Shown in pieces: positions 8,789 through 17,807 of a stretch of DNA of 64,000 nt (position 1 is the first letter of the stretch; every line of letters begins with the position of its first letter). This DNA is from Cohnella nanjingensis (GTDB taxonomy: Bacteria > Bacillota > Bacilli > Paenibacillales > Paenibacillaceae). The position numbers and the translations under genes were made by a program. The DNA is taken from contig NZ_JACJVP010000001.1 in assembly GCF_014212125.1 (NCBI RefSeq), positions 356,548-420,547 of the forward strand, given 5' to 3'. Below the pieces are notes generated by a model. It was given only the letters and a program-made list of their open reading frames with translations. It was not told where the DNA came from and searched no databases.

Positions 8789-8819
8789 AGTATACCTCCT
8801 GGAGTTAACTCCAAGTCAA
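8789..8819 (-). promoter_or_regulatory. MerR-type promoter with 19-bp spacer and palindrome (first AKR)
   Basis: On the minus strand TTGACT (8819-8814) and TATACT (8794-8789) are separated by 19 bp, the elongated spacer typical of MerR activation. The spacer contains the perfect 14-bp palindrome TGGAGTTAACTCCA (8800-8813). Confidence 0.82.
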
Positions 8820-8870
8820 TACGTTAATGAGGTGCGAATGGCATGCAGGATCAGCACCTTGTTCTATTGA

Positions 8871-9737
<867 letters not shown>

Positions 9738-9815
9738 TTAATCGATTATTGACCCATCCCAACCTCATACACCTTTAAAAGTTACATGCTGCGAAGTACA
9801 CGCTGTTCATAGAGA

Positions 9816-9846
9816 AGTCTACCCTCTGGAGTTAACTCCAAGTCAA
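9816..9846 (-). promoter_or_regulatory. MerR-type promoter with the same palindrome (second AKR)
   Basis: TTGACT (9846-9841) and TAGACT (9821-9816) on the minus strand with a 19-bp spacer containing TGGAGTTAACTCCA (9827-9840), identical to the copy at 8800-8813. Confidence 0.8.
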
Positions 9847-9983
9847 TACCAGGCAATAAAACTTATTTTGGATTCACTTCATTTCTCCTACCGGAACTGA
9901 CAATTAGCACGATCACAACGACGAGGGCAAGTGATACAGTTCAGCATTGCCTGTCCTCCCCAATGATGAATTCCGAACAATAA

Positions 9984-10034
9984 AGAAGCATCTCCTGCAG
10001 GCCTTCATGGCCGTCAGAGGAGTGCTTCTCCTGT
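9984..10034 (-). terminator. Hairpin terminator downstream of the VOC gene at 10.1 kb
   Basis: Long stem built from AGAAGCA-tCTCCT and AGGAG-TGCTTCT around an inner GGCC/GGCC stem, followed on the minus strand by a T-rich stretch. It is the only notable structure in the 9.85-10.09 kb gap apart from the reductase promoter. Confidence 0.55.
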
Positions 10035-10095
10035 AGAATTCAATTATTCGGTTGTTGCGACATTATGTTGGATTACAAATCATGGAAGCAAATGT

Positions 10096-10473
10096 TTACT
10101 TTTTTTCCATTACGGCAAAGTAATTTTCCTCATCGTCTGCAAAGTTAAATACTTTTTCCCCGGAAGGCATGCTTACAATTTCTCCGACTTTGACATTTTT
10201 ATTGGATAAATCGGCATGCAATTGATCGACATGATCCGTGAAAAACATTAAAGAAGGTGTGCCGAGATTCATTTCAGGCTCCATTTTAGCGACGAATTCC
10301 TTGTTTTGGAGAACGATGCTTGTTGCTGCACCCTTGGGAGCAACTTCAATCCATCTGATTCCTTGACTATTTTCTTCAGCAATTACGCTAAACCCTAATT
10401 TTTCCGTCCAAAAATTCCGTGCCTCATCTTGGTTATTGACATACAACATAACTTGACCGAGTTTGCTAATCAT
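10096..10473 (-). CDS. VOC family protein (glyoxalase/bleomycin-resistance fold)
   Basis: A 125-aa VOC protein: MLYVNNQDEARNFWTEKLGF at the start, central IRWIEVAPKG, and the C-terminal half ending FNFADDEENYFAV, where a metal-ligand Glu would lie. Such proteins work as dimers in glyoxalase, dioxygenase or antibiotic-binding roles; this subgroup is common beside redox-stress genes. The ribosome site AAAGGAG supports the start. The promoter overlaps the end of the upstream MDR gene and contains a CCCCATGGGG palindrome shared in outline with the promoter of the VOC gene at 39.9 kb. Confidence 0.85.
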   Translation of the reverse strand: MISKLGQVMLYVNNQDEARNFWTEKLGFSVIAEENSQGIRWIEVAPKGAATSIVLQNKEFVAKMEPEMNLGTPSLMFFTDHVDQLHADLSNKNVKVGEIVSMPSGEKVFNFADDEENYFAVMEKK

Positions 10474-10544
10474 CGTTTTTATTCTCCTTTGTATTGAGTA
10501 TTGACCAAACTCAGGCTTTCCAAGCCAGATGGCCGTCTGGATTT

Positions 10545-10574
10545 AATATACCCCATGGGGAATATTCATGTCAA
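10545..10574 (-). promoter_or_regulatory. Promoter with CCCC-AT-GGGG palindrome in the spacer (VOC at 10.1 kb)
   Basis: TTGACA (10574-10569) and TATATT (10550-10545) with an 18-bp spacer holding AATATTCCCCATGGGG. The G/C-tract dyad flanked by AT-rich sequence resembles operators of CsoR/FrmR-family repressors. The -35 lies inside the last codons of the MDR gene. Confidence 0.65.
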
Positions 10575-11588
10575 GGAATACTTCTCGCCTTTTATTTTAA
10601 CTACGACCTTTCCTTTGGCACTTCCGCTTTCAAGGTACTGAAGCGCCAGCCCAGCATCTTTGAATTGGAATACCTTATCAATAACGGGCTTAATGCGACC
10701 TTCTTCAATAAATTCTTTTATTACCTTTAATTGCGCTCCGCTTGGTTTCATAAAAAGGAAATGATAGCTCGAGCGGCTTTTCTTCTCAAGAGCCGTGATT
10801 TTACGGCTCACGATGGATAAAATGACCGTCTTCAACCAACCTAATTTTGCTTCTTTTCCGAATTTTGCATTTGGCAGGCCGGAGATGGATACTATTTTTC
10901 CATTTGGCTTCAGCACCTGGAAGGATTTTTCCAACGCTTGTCCTCCTAAAGTATCGTACACCGCATCATATTCCATAAGCAGTTCTTCAAAATTCTCTTT
11001 TTTATAATTAATAATTAGATCGGCGCCCAGAGATTTGACCAAATCGTAACCTTTATCGCTTGCTGTAGTGGCGACATATGCTCCCATCAATTTGGCCAGT
11101 TGAATGGCGAAGGTGCCTACGCCGCCTGATCCTGCGTGAATCAGAATTTTTTGGCCTTCTTGAAGATTCAAAATATCGGAAAAGGCTTGGTAAGTGGTAA
11201 GTCCGACCAATGGTATGGATGCCGCTTCTTCAAAGTTTAGGTTCCGCGGCTTCAGAGATATATCTTCCTCATGAATAGCGATATATTCGGCTAATGTCCC
11301 GATCCTGCCTTTGCGGGGTCTTCCGTAAACTTCATCTCCGGGTTTAAATGCGTTCACCTGGCCGCCAACCTTAACTACAACTCCAGAAAAATCATTTCCT
11401 AAGATTAAAGGCATCTTATAATTTAGCAGAAATTTTGCTTTTCCTTCTTTCACTTTAAAGTCGATAGGATTTAAGCTGGCTGCATAAATTTCCACCAGCA
11501 CATCATGTTCTCCGATGTCGGGCGTTGGTCTTTCTGTCATAAGCAAGGGAACATTTTTACCGTATTTCTCAATAATCATGGCCTTCAT
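10566..11588 (-). CDS. NAD(P)-dependent alcohol dehydrogenase / quinone oxidoreductase (MDR family)
   Basis: A 340-aa medium-chain reductase of the zinc-free quinone-oxidoreductase type. Motifs: SLNPIDFKVKEGKAKF, NDFSGVVVKVG, and the nucleotide-binding ILIHAGSGGVGTFAIQLAKL followed by GADLIINYKKENF. The substrate is probably an activated alkene or quinone. The ATG at 11588, after TTGGAGTGATAGGA, begins at the conserved MKAMIIEKYG; a longer frame adds 12 unconserved residues. The gene is fairly AT-rich. Confidence 0.86.
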   Translation of the reverse strand: MKAMIIEKYGKNVPLLMTERPTPDIGEHDVLVEIYAASLNPIDFKVKEGKAKFLLNYKMPLILGNDFSGVVVKVGGQVNAFKPGDEVYGRPRKGRIGTLAEYIAIHEEDISLKPRNLNFEEAASIPLVGLTTYQAFSDILNLQEGQKILIHAGSGGVGTFAIQLAKLMGAYVATTASDKGYDLVKSLGADLIINYKKENFEELLMEYDAVYDTLGGQALEKSFQVLKPNGKIVSISGLPNAKFGKEAKLGWLKTVILSIVSRKITALEKKSRSSYHFLFMKPSGAQLKVIKEFIEEGRIKPVIDKVFQFKDAGLALQYLESGSAKGKVVVKIKGEKYSLT

Positions 11589-11782
11589 TCCTATCACTCC
11601 AATGATGATTATTAGTTTATACATATAAACTTATTGTTCAAAAAAATCGATTCTCTTTATGCCGGTCAAGCCTGGACAAATTGATTTGGTCCGCTATCGT
11701 ATTGACATTATAGCCAACTTGTTAATAAAATCAATCGCAATCCTCCCCAGATAAGAACGTCATCTTTCTGCCCTTCTCGTCC

Positions 11783-11822
11783 AAAAAAAGGACCTGGCTC
11801 GTCGGCCAAGTCCTTTTCTTTT
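11783..11822. terminator. Bidirectional intrinsic terminator
   Basis: AAAAGGAC-CTGGC ... GGCCA-AGTCCTTTT hairpin with A and T runs on both sides, between the glycan operon end and the MDR gene promoter region. Confidence 0.65.
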
Positions 11823-11883
11823 TCACGTCGCGGGTTGACGATTGCACGGATGCTCGTCAAGCGCAGCCTGGATGATGACACTA

Positions 11884-12327
11884 TTATTTTTTATTCACGG
11901 GAAATTCAGATCCGGGCAGCAGATAACCTTTTGGCAAAGCGGCCTTGATCCGAAGCCATACTTGATCATCGACCAGCATGTTAGGCTGGCTAGTGGGCAC
12001 TGAGAACAGGCTGCGGTAGTGATCGGCTGTCATAGGCAGTATAACGCGCAGTGATTCAGGATTAGGAATCTCGTAGTCGTACGGGAGCGAAGTTGCGATA
12101 ATCCGAATGATTCCGAAGGGAGAGAAGGAGGTGCTCGACAAATCGATATTCACGTCACTGTTCGCCTGATAGGAGATAGGTCTACTCTCATGCAGCTGTG
12201 TCAGACTGCCAGGGGGCTCTGTCGCGTCCTTTAGCCCCAGCCACTGTTTTGCCCATGCTAGAAACCGTTTCTTCATCGTTGCATAGATATGGCTATACTT
12301 GGCCCATCTCTTGCTCATGTCGATCAT
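11884..12327 (-). CDS. Unrecognised protein at the end of the glycan operon
   Basis: A 147-aa soluble protein with no signal peptide or membrane segment and no family that I recognise. It begins with a basic, Trp-rich helix (MKKRFLAWAKQWLGL about residues 18-32) and continues into a beta-rich part containing SPFGIIRIIATSLPYDYEIP. The start at 12327 follows AAAAGGAGAC and overlaps the glycosyltransferase gene by 35 bp, so the two are translationally linked. Its position as the last gene of a sugar-nucleotide/glycosyltransferase operon suggests a role in surface-glycan synthesis or modification. Confidence 0.7.
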   Translation of the reverse strand: MIDMSKRWAKYSHIYATMKKRFLAWAKQWLGLKDATEPPGSLTQLHESRPISYQANSDVNIDLSSTSFSPFGIIRIIATSLPYDYEIPNPESLRVILPMTADHYRSLFSVPTSQPNMLVDDQVWLRIKAALPKGYLLPGSEFPVNKK

Positions 12328-13555
12328 CGCTAAGAAGTCTCCTTTTCTCGATTGCGCTTTGGTAAACCCCTACGATCTGATCCGCCATGACGTCGAGTGA
12401 CCAATAGGACTTGGCCCATTGATTAGCCCGGGAACCAAGATTTCTTCGAAGGGCGTCGTCCGCTAGCAGCCGATCCAAATATTTGTATAGTTTATCTACA
12501 TCTCCTGGAGGAACCAATAGACCTGTATCCTTGTGTTTGATGATTTCAGGCAATCCCCCTACGTTACTGGCAATAATCGCTTTTCCGGCGAGCTGCGCTT
12601 CGATAACGGACAAAGGCTGGTTCTCAATCATGCTGGGCAGTACGAAGATATCGGCTTGCGCCATCAGACTAGGAACATCATCCCGTTTCCCGAGAAACAC
12701 AACATCTTTTTCAAGACGAAGAACCTTGCACTGGAGATCGAGCTCCAATCTCATATCGCCATCCCCGACGATCCAGCAAATCCAATCCTTACGCTTATCC
12801 TTCAATTTTCCGAGTGCGTCAAGCAGATGCTGCACGCCTTTCAGCTCAACCAACCGCCCGGAATAGAGGATCACTTTCTTGTTGGGAGGACGCGTAACTG
12901 TGGATTTGGTTTTCAATTGCTTCAAAAACGATCCGATATCGTATCCATAGTGAATGACCTTCATCCTATCACTAGGCACGCGGAATTCATCGGTTAAAAT
13001 ATTTTTCAGCCACTGATTCGCAACAACCGTAATTTCAGCCGAAGTGGCACCGATATACTCCAATTGGTTATAATATTCTCTTGCGATTTCAGAGGTGGCG
13101 GATTTGTGCACGGTTTTCAGCTGCATCCGAATCTCATGGGCAACGCAGCCGTGCAGGGAAGCGACGAGGGCGGTTCGTTCGGGCCTGATTCGCTGAATGG
13201 CTGCGGTGGAGATCACATCCTGGGTGTGAACCACGTCATAGGAATCGAGACCGAAATAAGCGACCGACAGTTCGAATACATAACGACGGAATTCCGTATA
13301 TTTTACAAGTTCGTTATGATAGATGGCAGGGTAGTTCGATGGATTCAACATGGCTTGAAGCAGGGGAAGCAGCTTGTCGGATTGAAGCTTTTTATTTTTA
13401 TTGACGATGTGTACAAAGCTTCCGGCTTCATCACCATATCCAAGTAAATCCACCTCATGTCCTAAAGACTCCAGCTTTTCTCTAAGTTGTACCATATAAC
13501 CCCACACACCGCCTAAATGCGGGACATGCCAGTAAGTTGCAAGCAATATTTTCAT
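12293..13555 (-). CDS. Glycosyltransferase family 4 (GT-B)
   Basis: A 420-aa GT4 transferase. The N-terminal domain starts TYWHVPHLGGVWGYM. The C-terminal donor domain carries KVILYSGRLVELKGVQHLLD, the E-x7-E region FVLPSMIENQPLSVIEAQLA, and GGLPEIIKHKDTGLLVPPGD. It adds a sugar from a nucleotide donor to a glycan acceptor in the cytoplasm. The ATG overlaps the stop of the dehydratase gene (ATGA) behind CGGAGGAG. Adjacent sugar-nucleotide enzymes probably supply its donor. Confidence 0.9.
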   Translation of the reverse strand: MKILLATYWHVPHLGGVWGYMVQLREKLESLGHEVDLLGYGDEAGSFVHIVNKNKKLQSDKLLPLLQAMLNPSNYPAIYHNELVKYTEFRRYVFELSVAYFGLDSYDVVHTQDVISTAAIQRIRPERTALVASLHGCVAHEIRMQLKTVHKSATSEIAREYYNQLEYIGATSAEITVVANQWLKNILTDEFRVPSDRMKVIHYGYDIGSFLKQLKTKSTVTRPPNKKVILYSGRLVELKGVQHLLDALGKLKDKRKDWICWIVGDGDMRLELDLQCKVLRLEKDVVFLGKRDDVPSLMAQADIFVLPSMIENQPLSVIEAQLAGKAIIASNVGGLPEIIKHKDTGLLVPPGDVDKLYKYLDRLLADDALRRNLGSRANQWAKSYWSLDVMADQIVGVYQSAIEKRRLLSDDRHEQEMGQV

Positions 13556-14550
13556 TGATCCGTCTCCTCCGGCCAGAAGCCGCCATCGATCAGCATCTGT
13601 TTAATTTCCGTTTTAGCCATGAGGGATTCAGAGTGGGAGATCTCCGGTGGCACGGAAGGGCAAGCGGAGTATGCCCCCTTTAAAGCCGGGATCTCAAGCG
13701 TCGGAAGCACGACTACATATCGATTGTTTAAGATGACGGAATTTTGGGCTTCAAAAGGAGAGAGAAGTACCTCCTTTATTTTTTCACCCGGCCCGCATCC
13801 GATCTCTGCAATCTCTGCATCCTTCATTCCGTACGCTTCCTTCAGCACCTCGGCTAGATCCAATATTTTGCATGACGGCATCATCGGGATGAAGGTTTCT
13901 CCTCCCTTCCCTTCCTTGGCCGCTGTAAGGAGAAGCTCTGTAGCGGACTGCAGGGTCATAAAATATCGAACCATCTTCTTGTCGGTGATACTGAGTTGAC
14001 GTTGTTCTTCTAATTGTTTGATAAACAGTCTAAGGACGCTGCCGTTCGAGCCGAGAATATTGCCTCCTCTGACATTGACGAACCGCGTCTCCGCCTTGTG
14101 CATGTTCGCTTCAACGATCAGCTTCTCGCCGATGGCCTTCGTAAACCCGTAAATATTAACCGGGTCTGCCGCCTTGTCGGTTGAGATGTTAATCACTTTT
14201 TTGACGCGGTTTTCGATGGCTGCTTCGATGACATTTTTTGTACCCGTCACATTGGTTTTTAAAGCCTCAAGAGGTTGTCTCTCACAGATGGTTACGTGTT
14301 TCAGCGCGGCTAGATGGAAGATGTAATCGACCCCTTCGCACGCCTTGACCAATGCTTCCCGTTCCCGGACATCGCCGATGCAGTAGCTGATTCTCGGATC
14401 CTTCATTTCCCGTTTCATCATCACTTGGCTGGTCTCGTTACGCGAAAAGATGATGAGCTTTTGCGGATTTTGCAGCAGCAGCTCCTTTACCAGCTCCTGT
14501 CCCCAGGAGCCTGTCCCGCCTGTAACGAGGATTACTGTATTTTCGAACAT
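13552..14550 (-). CDS. NAD-dependent sugar-nucleotide dehydratase (CapD/PseB-like SDR)
   Basis: A 332-aa extended SDR of the polysaccharide-biosynthesis dehydratase/epimerase family (UDP-GlcNAc 4,6-dehydratase group). Motifs: VTGGTGSWGQELVKELL at the NAD site, HLAALKHVTICERQPLEAL, ISTDKAADPVNIYGFTKAIG with the YxxxK catalytic pair, and VRGGNILGSNGSVLRLFIKQ. It likely makes a 4-keto-6-deoxy intermediate or epimer for the surface glycan. The start follows CAGGAGGGG. It lies 21 bp after the DUF1796 gene and overlaps the next gene. Confidence 0.9.
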   Translation of the reverse strand: MFENTVILVTGGTGSWGQELVKELLLQNPQKLIIFSRNETSQVMMKREMKDPRISYCIGDVREREALVKACEGVDYIFHLAALKHVTICERQPLEALKTNVTGTKNVIEAAIENRVKKVINISTDKAADPVNIYGFTKAIGEKLIVEANMHKAETRFVNVRGGNILGSNGSVLRLFIKQLEEQRQLSITDKKMVRYFMTLQSATELLLTAAKEGKGGETFIPMMPSCKILDLAEVLKEAYGMKDAEIAEIGCGPGEKIKEVLLSPFEAQNSVILNNRYVVVLPTLEIPALKGAYSACPSVPPEISHSESLMAKTEIKQMLIDGGFWPEETDQ

Positions 14551-14571
14551 TTCTACCCCTCCTGATGCTTA

Positions 14572-15192
14572 TTACTTCAATTCAATGCCTTCGAACAGCT
14601 TTCTCCACAGATGATCGTTTCCGGTCCATTTGTCCACGGCCGGCAACCGAACCGCGCACACCTTTTTCAGCGGCCAATCGTCTTCGACCAAATCCCGAAC
14701 GTCCGCGTGATTGACAATGAGCACGCGAAAATCGTTTCGGACTAAGCCGGACAGGATCTTCTGAAGAGCTTCCGCGTCCTCCATATCCCCCTCTGTCCGG
14801 ACAAATAGGATGCGTTCGCAGGTATCCATTTTCTTCAGGAACCGTTGGATGCGGCGATCGAATTTGTCCTTCACTTGCGGATAAGTGGCCAAATGGGACA
14901 GCGTGTTTTTTCCACTCTCAAAATCATGGTTGGACACGATATGGTAAGCATCTTCTGATACGACGATCTTATCGCCTGCATAACCGAGGATGCTTAAGTG
15001 GGAAGAATCCATGAATCCGTAAAACCGATACTTCAAGAGGCGGTTGACGTTGGATAGCAAAGGGGAGCCCATCCAGTCCAAGACACCGGCGAAGGGTCTA
15101 AGGTTGTTTTGTCTTAATTGAATAGAGGCGAGACAAAGATCGCCTAGACTGAAAATGGCATCGTATGTTCCTTTGATCTCATGCAGTTTCAT
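14572..15192 (-). CDS. DUF1796 family putative papain-like protein
   Basis: A 206-aa DUF1796 protein, a family annotated as putative cysteine peptidases. The characteristic YDAIFSLGDLCLASIQLRQ contains the candidate Cys (residue about 19), and the conserved FAGVLDWMGSPLL follows. A candidate His is in YHIVSNHDFE, with the acidic PQVKDKFDRRI and ILFVRTEGD segments after it. In other Bacillota these genes sit in polysaccharide clusters, as here between two sugar-nucleotide enzymes. Whether it is a peptidase, a transglutaminase-like enzyme or a glycan-modifying enzyme is not known. The start follows AGGAGAC. Confidence 0.8.
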   Translation of the reverse strand: MKLHEIKGTYDAIFSLGDLCLASIQLRQNNLRPFAGVLDWMGSPLLSNVNRLLKYRFYGFMDSSHLSILGYAGDKIVVSEDAYHIVSNHDFESGKNTLSHLATYPQVKDKFDRRIQRFLKKMDTCERILFVRTEGDMEDAEALQKILSGLVRNDFRVLIVNHADVRDLVEDDWPLKKVCAVRLPAVDKWTGNDHLWRKLFEGIELK

Positions 15193-15205
15193 TTCGCTTT
15201 GTCTC

Positions 15206-16123
15206 CTATTCTGTTTTTTTCGAATGGTTATAGGTTTCCGTCAATCCTTCGAGAAGGCCGACAAGCGGCTGCCAGTGCAGGTCATGACGTGCTTTGCCGT
15301 TGTTCAGGCAGCTGTGTTTAATATCGCCTTTTCGGGAAGGGGTATGGACGATATCGATGGGAGATCCGTGAATCCGGCTGAGGGTGGCCGCCAGATCGTT
15401 AACGGACGTTTTACTGGAGGAGCTGACCTGAATGGTCTCCTGATCTCCTCGCTTCACGGCCGCAAGAAGAGCCCCTACGACATCCTTGACATAAATAAAA
15501 TCTCTCGTCTGTTCGCCATCGCCATGTACGGTAATGGGTCGATCGGCTTGGATCCGGTCGCAAAAAACGGCAACGACCCCGCCTTCTCCCTTGGCCGTTT
15601 GTCCTGGCCCATAGACGTTGCTGAAGCGCAGAATCGTATAAGGGATGCCATATAGCCGGTGGAAGAGGCGGAAATACGATTCAGCGGTACATTTCGATAG
15701 CCCATAGTAGGAGATCGGGGCGGTAGGGTCCGACTCCGATAAGCTCATCTTTTGCAAATTTCCATAAACAGCCGAGGTGGAGGCGAAGATGACTTTACCG
15801 ACATGGGCTTCCCGGCAAGCCTCTAACAGGTTGATCGTCCCGAGAATGTTTACATCGCCATCATATCCGGGGTCGAGAATGGACTGTTGGACATCGGTTT
15901 GGGCAGCCAAGTGAAAGAAAACGTCGGGCTTCTCCTGTTCTATAAGCTTCTTGGCTTTTTTGCTTCGTATATCCACATTGTGAAATACAGCCTGCGGATG
16001 GATGCGGTTCAGCTGGCCGAATACCAAATTATCTAGCAGGGAAACCTTAGCGCCTTGATTGACAAGAGCTTCTACAAGATGGGAACCGATGAAACCGGCT
16101 CCTCCGGTAACCATAGCTCTCAT
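15206..16123 (-). CDS. NAD-dependent sugar epimerase (GalE/WbpP-like SDR)
   Basis: A 305-aa extended SDR with the NAD motif VTGGAGFIGSHLVEALVNQG, a catalytic Ser in FASTSAVYG and the Y-x3-K pair in ISYYGLSKCTAE, plus ILRFSNVYGPGQ. It is a UDP-hexose 4-epimerase-type enzyme and probably supplies a sugar nucleotide for the glycosyltransferase downstream. First gene of the five-gene minus-strand operon running to 11884. The start follows AAAGGAGTG. Confidence 0.9.
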   Translation of the reverse strand: MRAMVTGGAGFIGSHLVEALVNQGAKVSLLDNLVFGQLNRIHPQAVFHNVDIRSKKAKKLIEQEKPDVFFHLAAQTDVQQSILDPGYDGDVNILGTINLLEACREAHVGKVIFASTSAVYGNLQKMSLSESDPTAPISYYGLSKCTAESYFRLFHRLYGIPYTILRFSNVYGPGQTAKGEGGVVAVFCDRIQADRPITVHGDGEQTRDFIYVKDVVGALLAAVKRGDQETIQVSSSSKTSVNDLAATLSRIHGSPIDIVHTPSRKGDIKHSCLNNGKARHDLHWQPLVGLLEGLTETYNHSKKTE

Positions 16124-16280
16124 TTACACACTCCTTTCATAGTTTTTTTGTATTCTATGCGGAATGGAAATTTATGGACTAGACATAAAGCGTATTTTAA
16201 AAAATGAGGCGAATAGGATGGTGAATAGAAAAAGACCCAATAAGGATATCCGGTTCTGGTAAAGGAAGTTTTAGTCCATA

Positions 16281-16313
16281 AAAAAGAGGAACTGCCCAGA
16301 AGCAAGCTCCTCT
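16281..16313 (-). terminator. Terminator downstream of the yjcZ-like gene
   Basis: AGAGGA ... TCCTCT stem with a long loop and, on the minus strand, a TTTTTT run directly after. It separates the yjcZ-like gene from the glycan operon; the rest of 16.12-16.40 kb shows nothing clear. Confidence 0.55.
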
Positions 16314-16404
16314 ACTATTGTTTTTGTAAGCCTAGTCGGGTCTACAGCCCTTAAATCTCACCATCAGGAGGTCACTCATCTACCTGCGCGAGATTGAATG
16401 TTGC

Positions 16405-16512
16405 TTAATAGAATCCAGCGCGCAAGATAATGACCAACAGAATGAAGAGAACAAGTACAAATGCAGCTGTTCCCATTCCGCCGTAACCGCCGCAAGAGCC
16501 TCCATAGCCCAC
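16405..16512 (-). CDS. YjcZ family small sporulation protein
   Basis: A 35-aa protein reading GYGGSCGGYGGMGTAAFVLV and continuing to a hydrophobic FILLVIILRAGFY end. The Gly/Tyr-rich head and single membrane helix are diagnostic of YjcZ-type spore-associated proteins. The GTG at 16512 follows GGTGGTGAT with suitable spacing; an in-frame ATG five codons upstream has no ribosome site. A perfect palindrome and a 13-codon ORF with a strong ribosome site lie upstream. Confidence 0.85.
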   Translation of the reverse strand: MGYGGSCGGYGGMGTAAFVLVLFILLVIILRAGFY

Positions 16513-16534
16513 ATTTATCACCACCATTGTTTTA

Positions 16535-16554
16535 TTGTGATCATTGGATCACAA
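16535..16554. promoter_or_regulatory. Palindrome in the yjcZ-like leader
   Basis: TTGTGATC-attg-GATCACAA, perfect 8-bp arms, just upstream of the yjcZ-like gene. It could be a repressor site or an RNA hairpin in the leader. Confidence 0.5.
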
Positions 16555-16556
16555 CG

Positions 16557-16598
16557 TTAGTTTATGCGCGGATAATCATGCCGCCAGTGCATTAACAC
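16557..16598 (-). CDS. Possible 13-codon leader peptide
   Basis: GTG-initiated ORF encoding VLMHWRHDYPRIN, preceded by AAAAAGGAGATACCT, which is a near-ideal ribosome site. It ends just before the palindrome and the yjcZ-like gene. It may be a leader peptide or a decayed small gene; coding status is uncertain. Confidence 0.35.
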   Translation of the reverse strand: MLMHWRHDYPRIN

Positions 16599-16654
16599 AG
16601 GTATCTCCTTTTTCCGCTAGGGCATAGTTTCTACCGCTGTTTTAATAAAACACA

Positions 16655-16692
16655 AAACCCCGACTCCTTTCCGATTTAGAAAGGAAGCGGGG
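16655..16692 (-). terminator. Intrinsic terminator of the unrecognised 17-kb gene
   Basis: CCCCGaCTCCTTTC ... GAAAGGAaGCGGGG hairpin, followed on the minus strand by TTTTGTGTTTT. About 80 bp past the stop of the gene ending at 16773. Confidence 0.75.
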
Positions 16693-16772
16693 CATTCTTT
16701 GACACTCGGTAAATGCGTGATATCCATAGCGGGCCACAATATTGTCAGAGAACGCTACAGGAAAACGGACAA

Positions 16773-17693
16773 CTACAAAATCCGGCCGAACGATCCGAAA
16801 TCGGAAGGATTGCGGCCGGCCATCCGGTTCAGCTTTAGGTAACTGTACGCGTATTTATAATAATGGCCGTGCCTGCTGTCCGCGAATGCCTGCTCCCAGA
16901 ATGGCTGTTCCAACGGACTGCTCATGGTTGTTGTAAATGGTAGATCGTATTCCGTCGGATTTTTTTCCAGCCCGTTTGCGTAGATCAGAATGTCCAGTCT
17001 TGTGAATAAGGAAGTCTCCGACTGAACAAGCCCATGATCGTGGAATGCTTGCTTCAGCTCTAAGATGGAATGGCCATGAGTAAGGAGGTGTCCGAGCTGC
17101 ATATCGCCTTTTTCCATTGGGTAGGGCCTCTGAAAGTTATGGAAAAGATCAAGCACAACAGCGGGAGTCAGTGGAACCCTTGTTGCCGTTACGGGAATGC
17201 CTTCAGGATCAATGACGGTGTTGTTTCCGTTTATCGTTACATAACCTGGACCGGACGCCGCAAATCCTTCCAGCAATTTTGTCATGGCATTATACAATTC
17301 GGCCGTTGCCGGAATTTCAGAACGAGAGAGCATAGCCAGCATGTAATACGCATAGATCACATCATGACCCAATGCATGGCAAGATTGATCTTTTTTGACA
17401 AGCAAGCTCAAAATACCATTACGAAAGTCTGCGTATTCCTTGTCAACCCGATACAGCTTATCGTTTGGGTGTTCCTCCACCGTTTTTTCGAGATTTTTGC
17501 GAATCGCGGCTTCCAGCGTTCCCGGTACCAGGTTATCTTCCAAAACGCCAATCAAGGCTAAAACCGCGCACGCCCAATGGCCTTCCCAAATGTTCGTCTG
17601 CGATGACTCAATCATTTTTTGGCATGCCCATTTCTTGTAAAAATCGGTGCCCAGAGCGGATCCCCTCCTTTTTACCGTCAGCCAGTCTGCCAA
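16773..17693 (-). CDS. Unrecognised helical protein
   Basis: A protein of up to 306 aa that I cannot place. It looks alpha-helical and soluble (IWEGHWACAVLALIGVLEDN, later VIYAYYMLAMLSRSE and the C-terminal YYKYAYSYLKLNRM), rich in His, Tyr and Trp, with no signal peptide. The pattern could suit an alpha/alpha toroid, but this is only an impression. The start is unsure: the longest frame begins with TTG at 17693, while a strong AAGGAGGGG lies inside it and would point to a CTG about 17 codons downstream. It has its own terminator and appears monocistronic. Confidence 0.65.
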   Translation of the reverse strand: MADWLTVKRRGSALGTDFYKKWACQKMIESSQTNIWEGHWACAVLALIGVLEDNLVPGTLEAAIRKNLEKTVEEHPNDKLYRVDKEYADFRNGILSLLVKKDQSCHALGHDVIYAYYMLAMLSRSEIPATAELYNAMTKLLEGFAASGPGYVTINGNNTVIDPEGIPVTATRVPLTPAVVLDLFHNFQRPYPMEKGDMQLGHLLTHGHSILELKQAFHDHGLVQSETSLFTRLDILIYANGLEKNPTEYDLPFTTTMSSPLEQPFWEQAFADSRHGHYYKYAYSYLKLNRMAGRNPSDFGSFGRIL

Positions 17694-17807
17694 AAATCCT
17701 TATTTTCTTATTATAGCGCCAGTAAATACACTTTGTAAATAATTATGTATGTTTAGTGCGTAATATGAACTTCAGGAGTCGGGACGCATCATCTTAGCTG
17801 GGCATGT

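Noticed and set aside
9860-9936. Small minus-strand ORF (MLNCITCPRRCDRANCQFR) with a good ribosome site, and an overlapping hydrophobic frame
   Set aside because: Too short and without support; joining the two frames would need an unproven frameshift.
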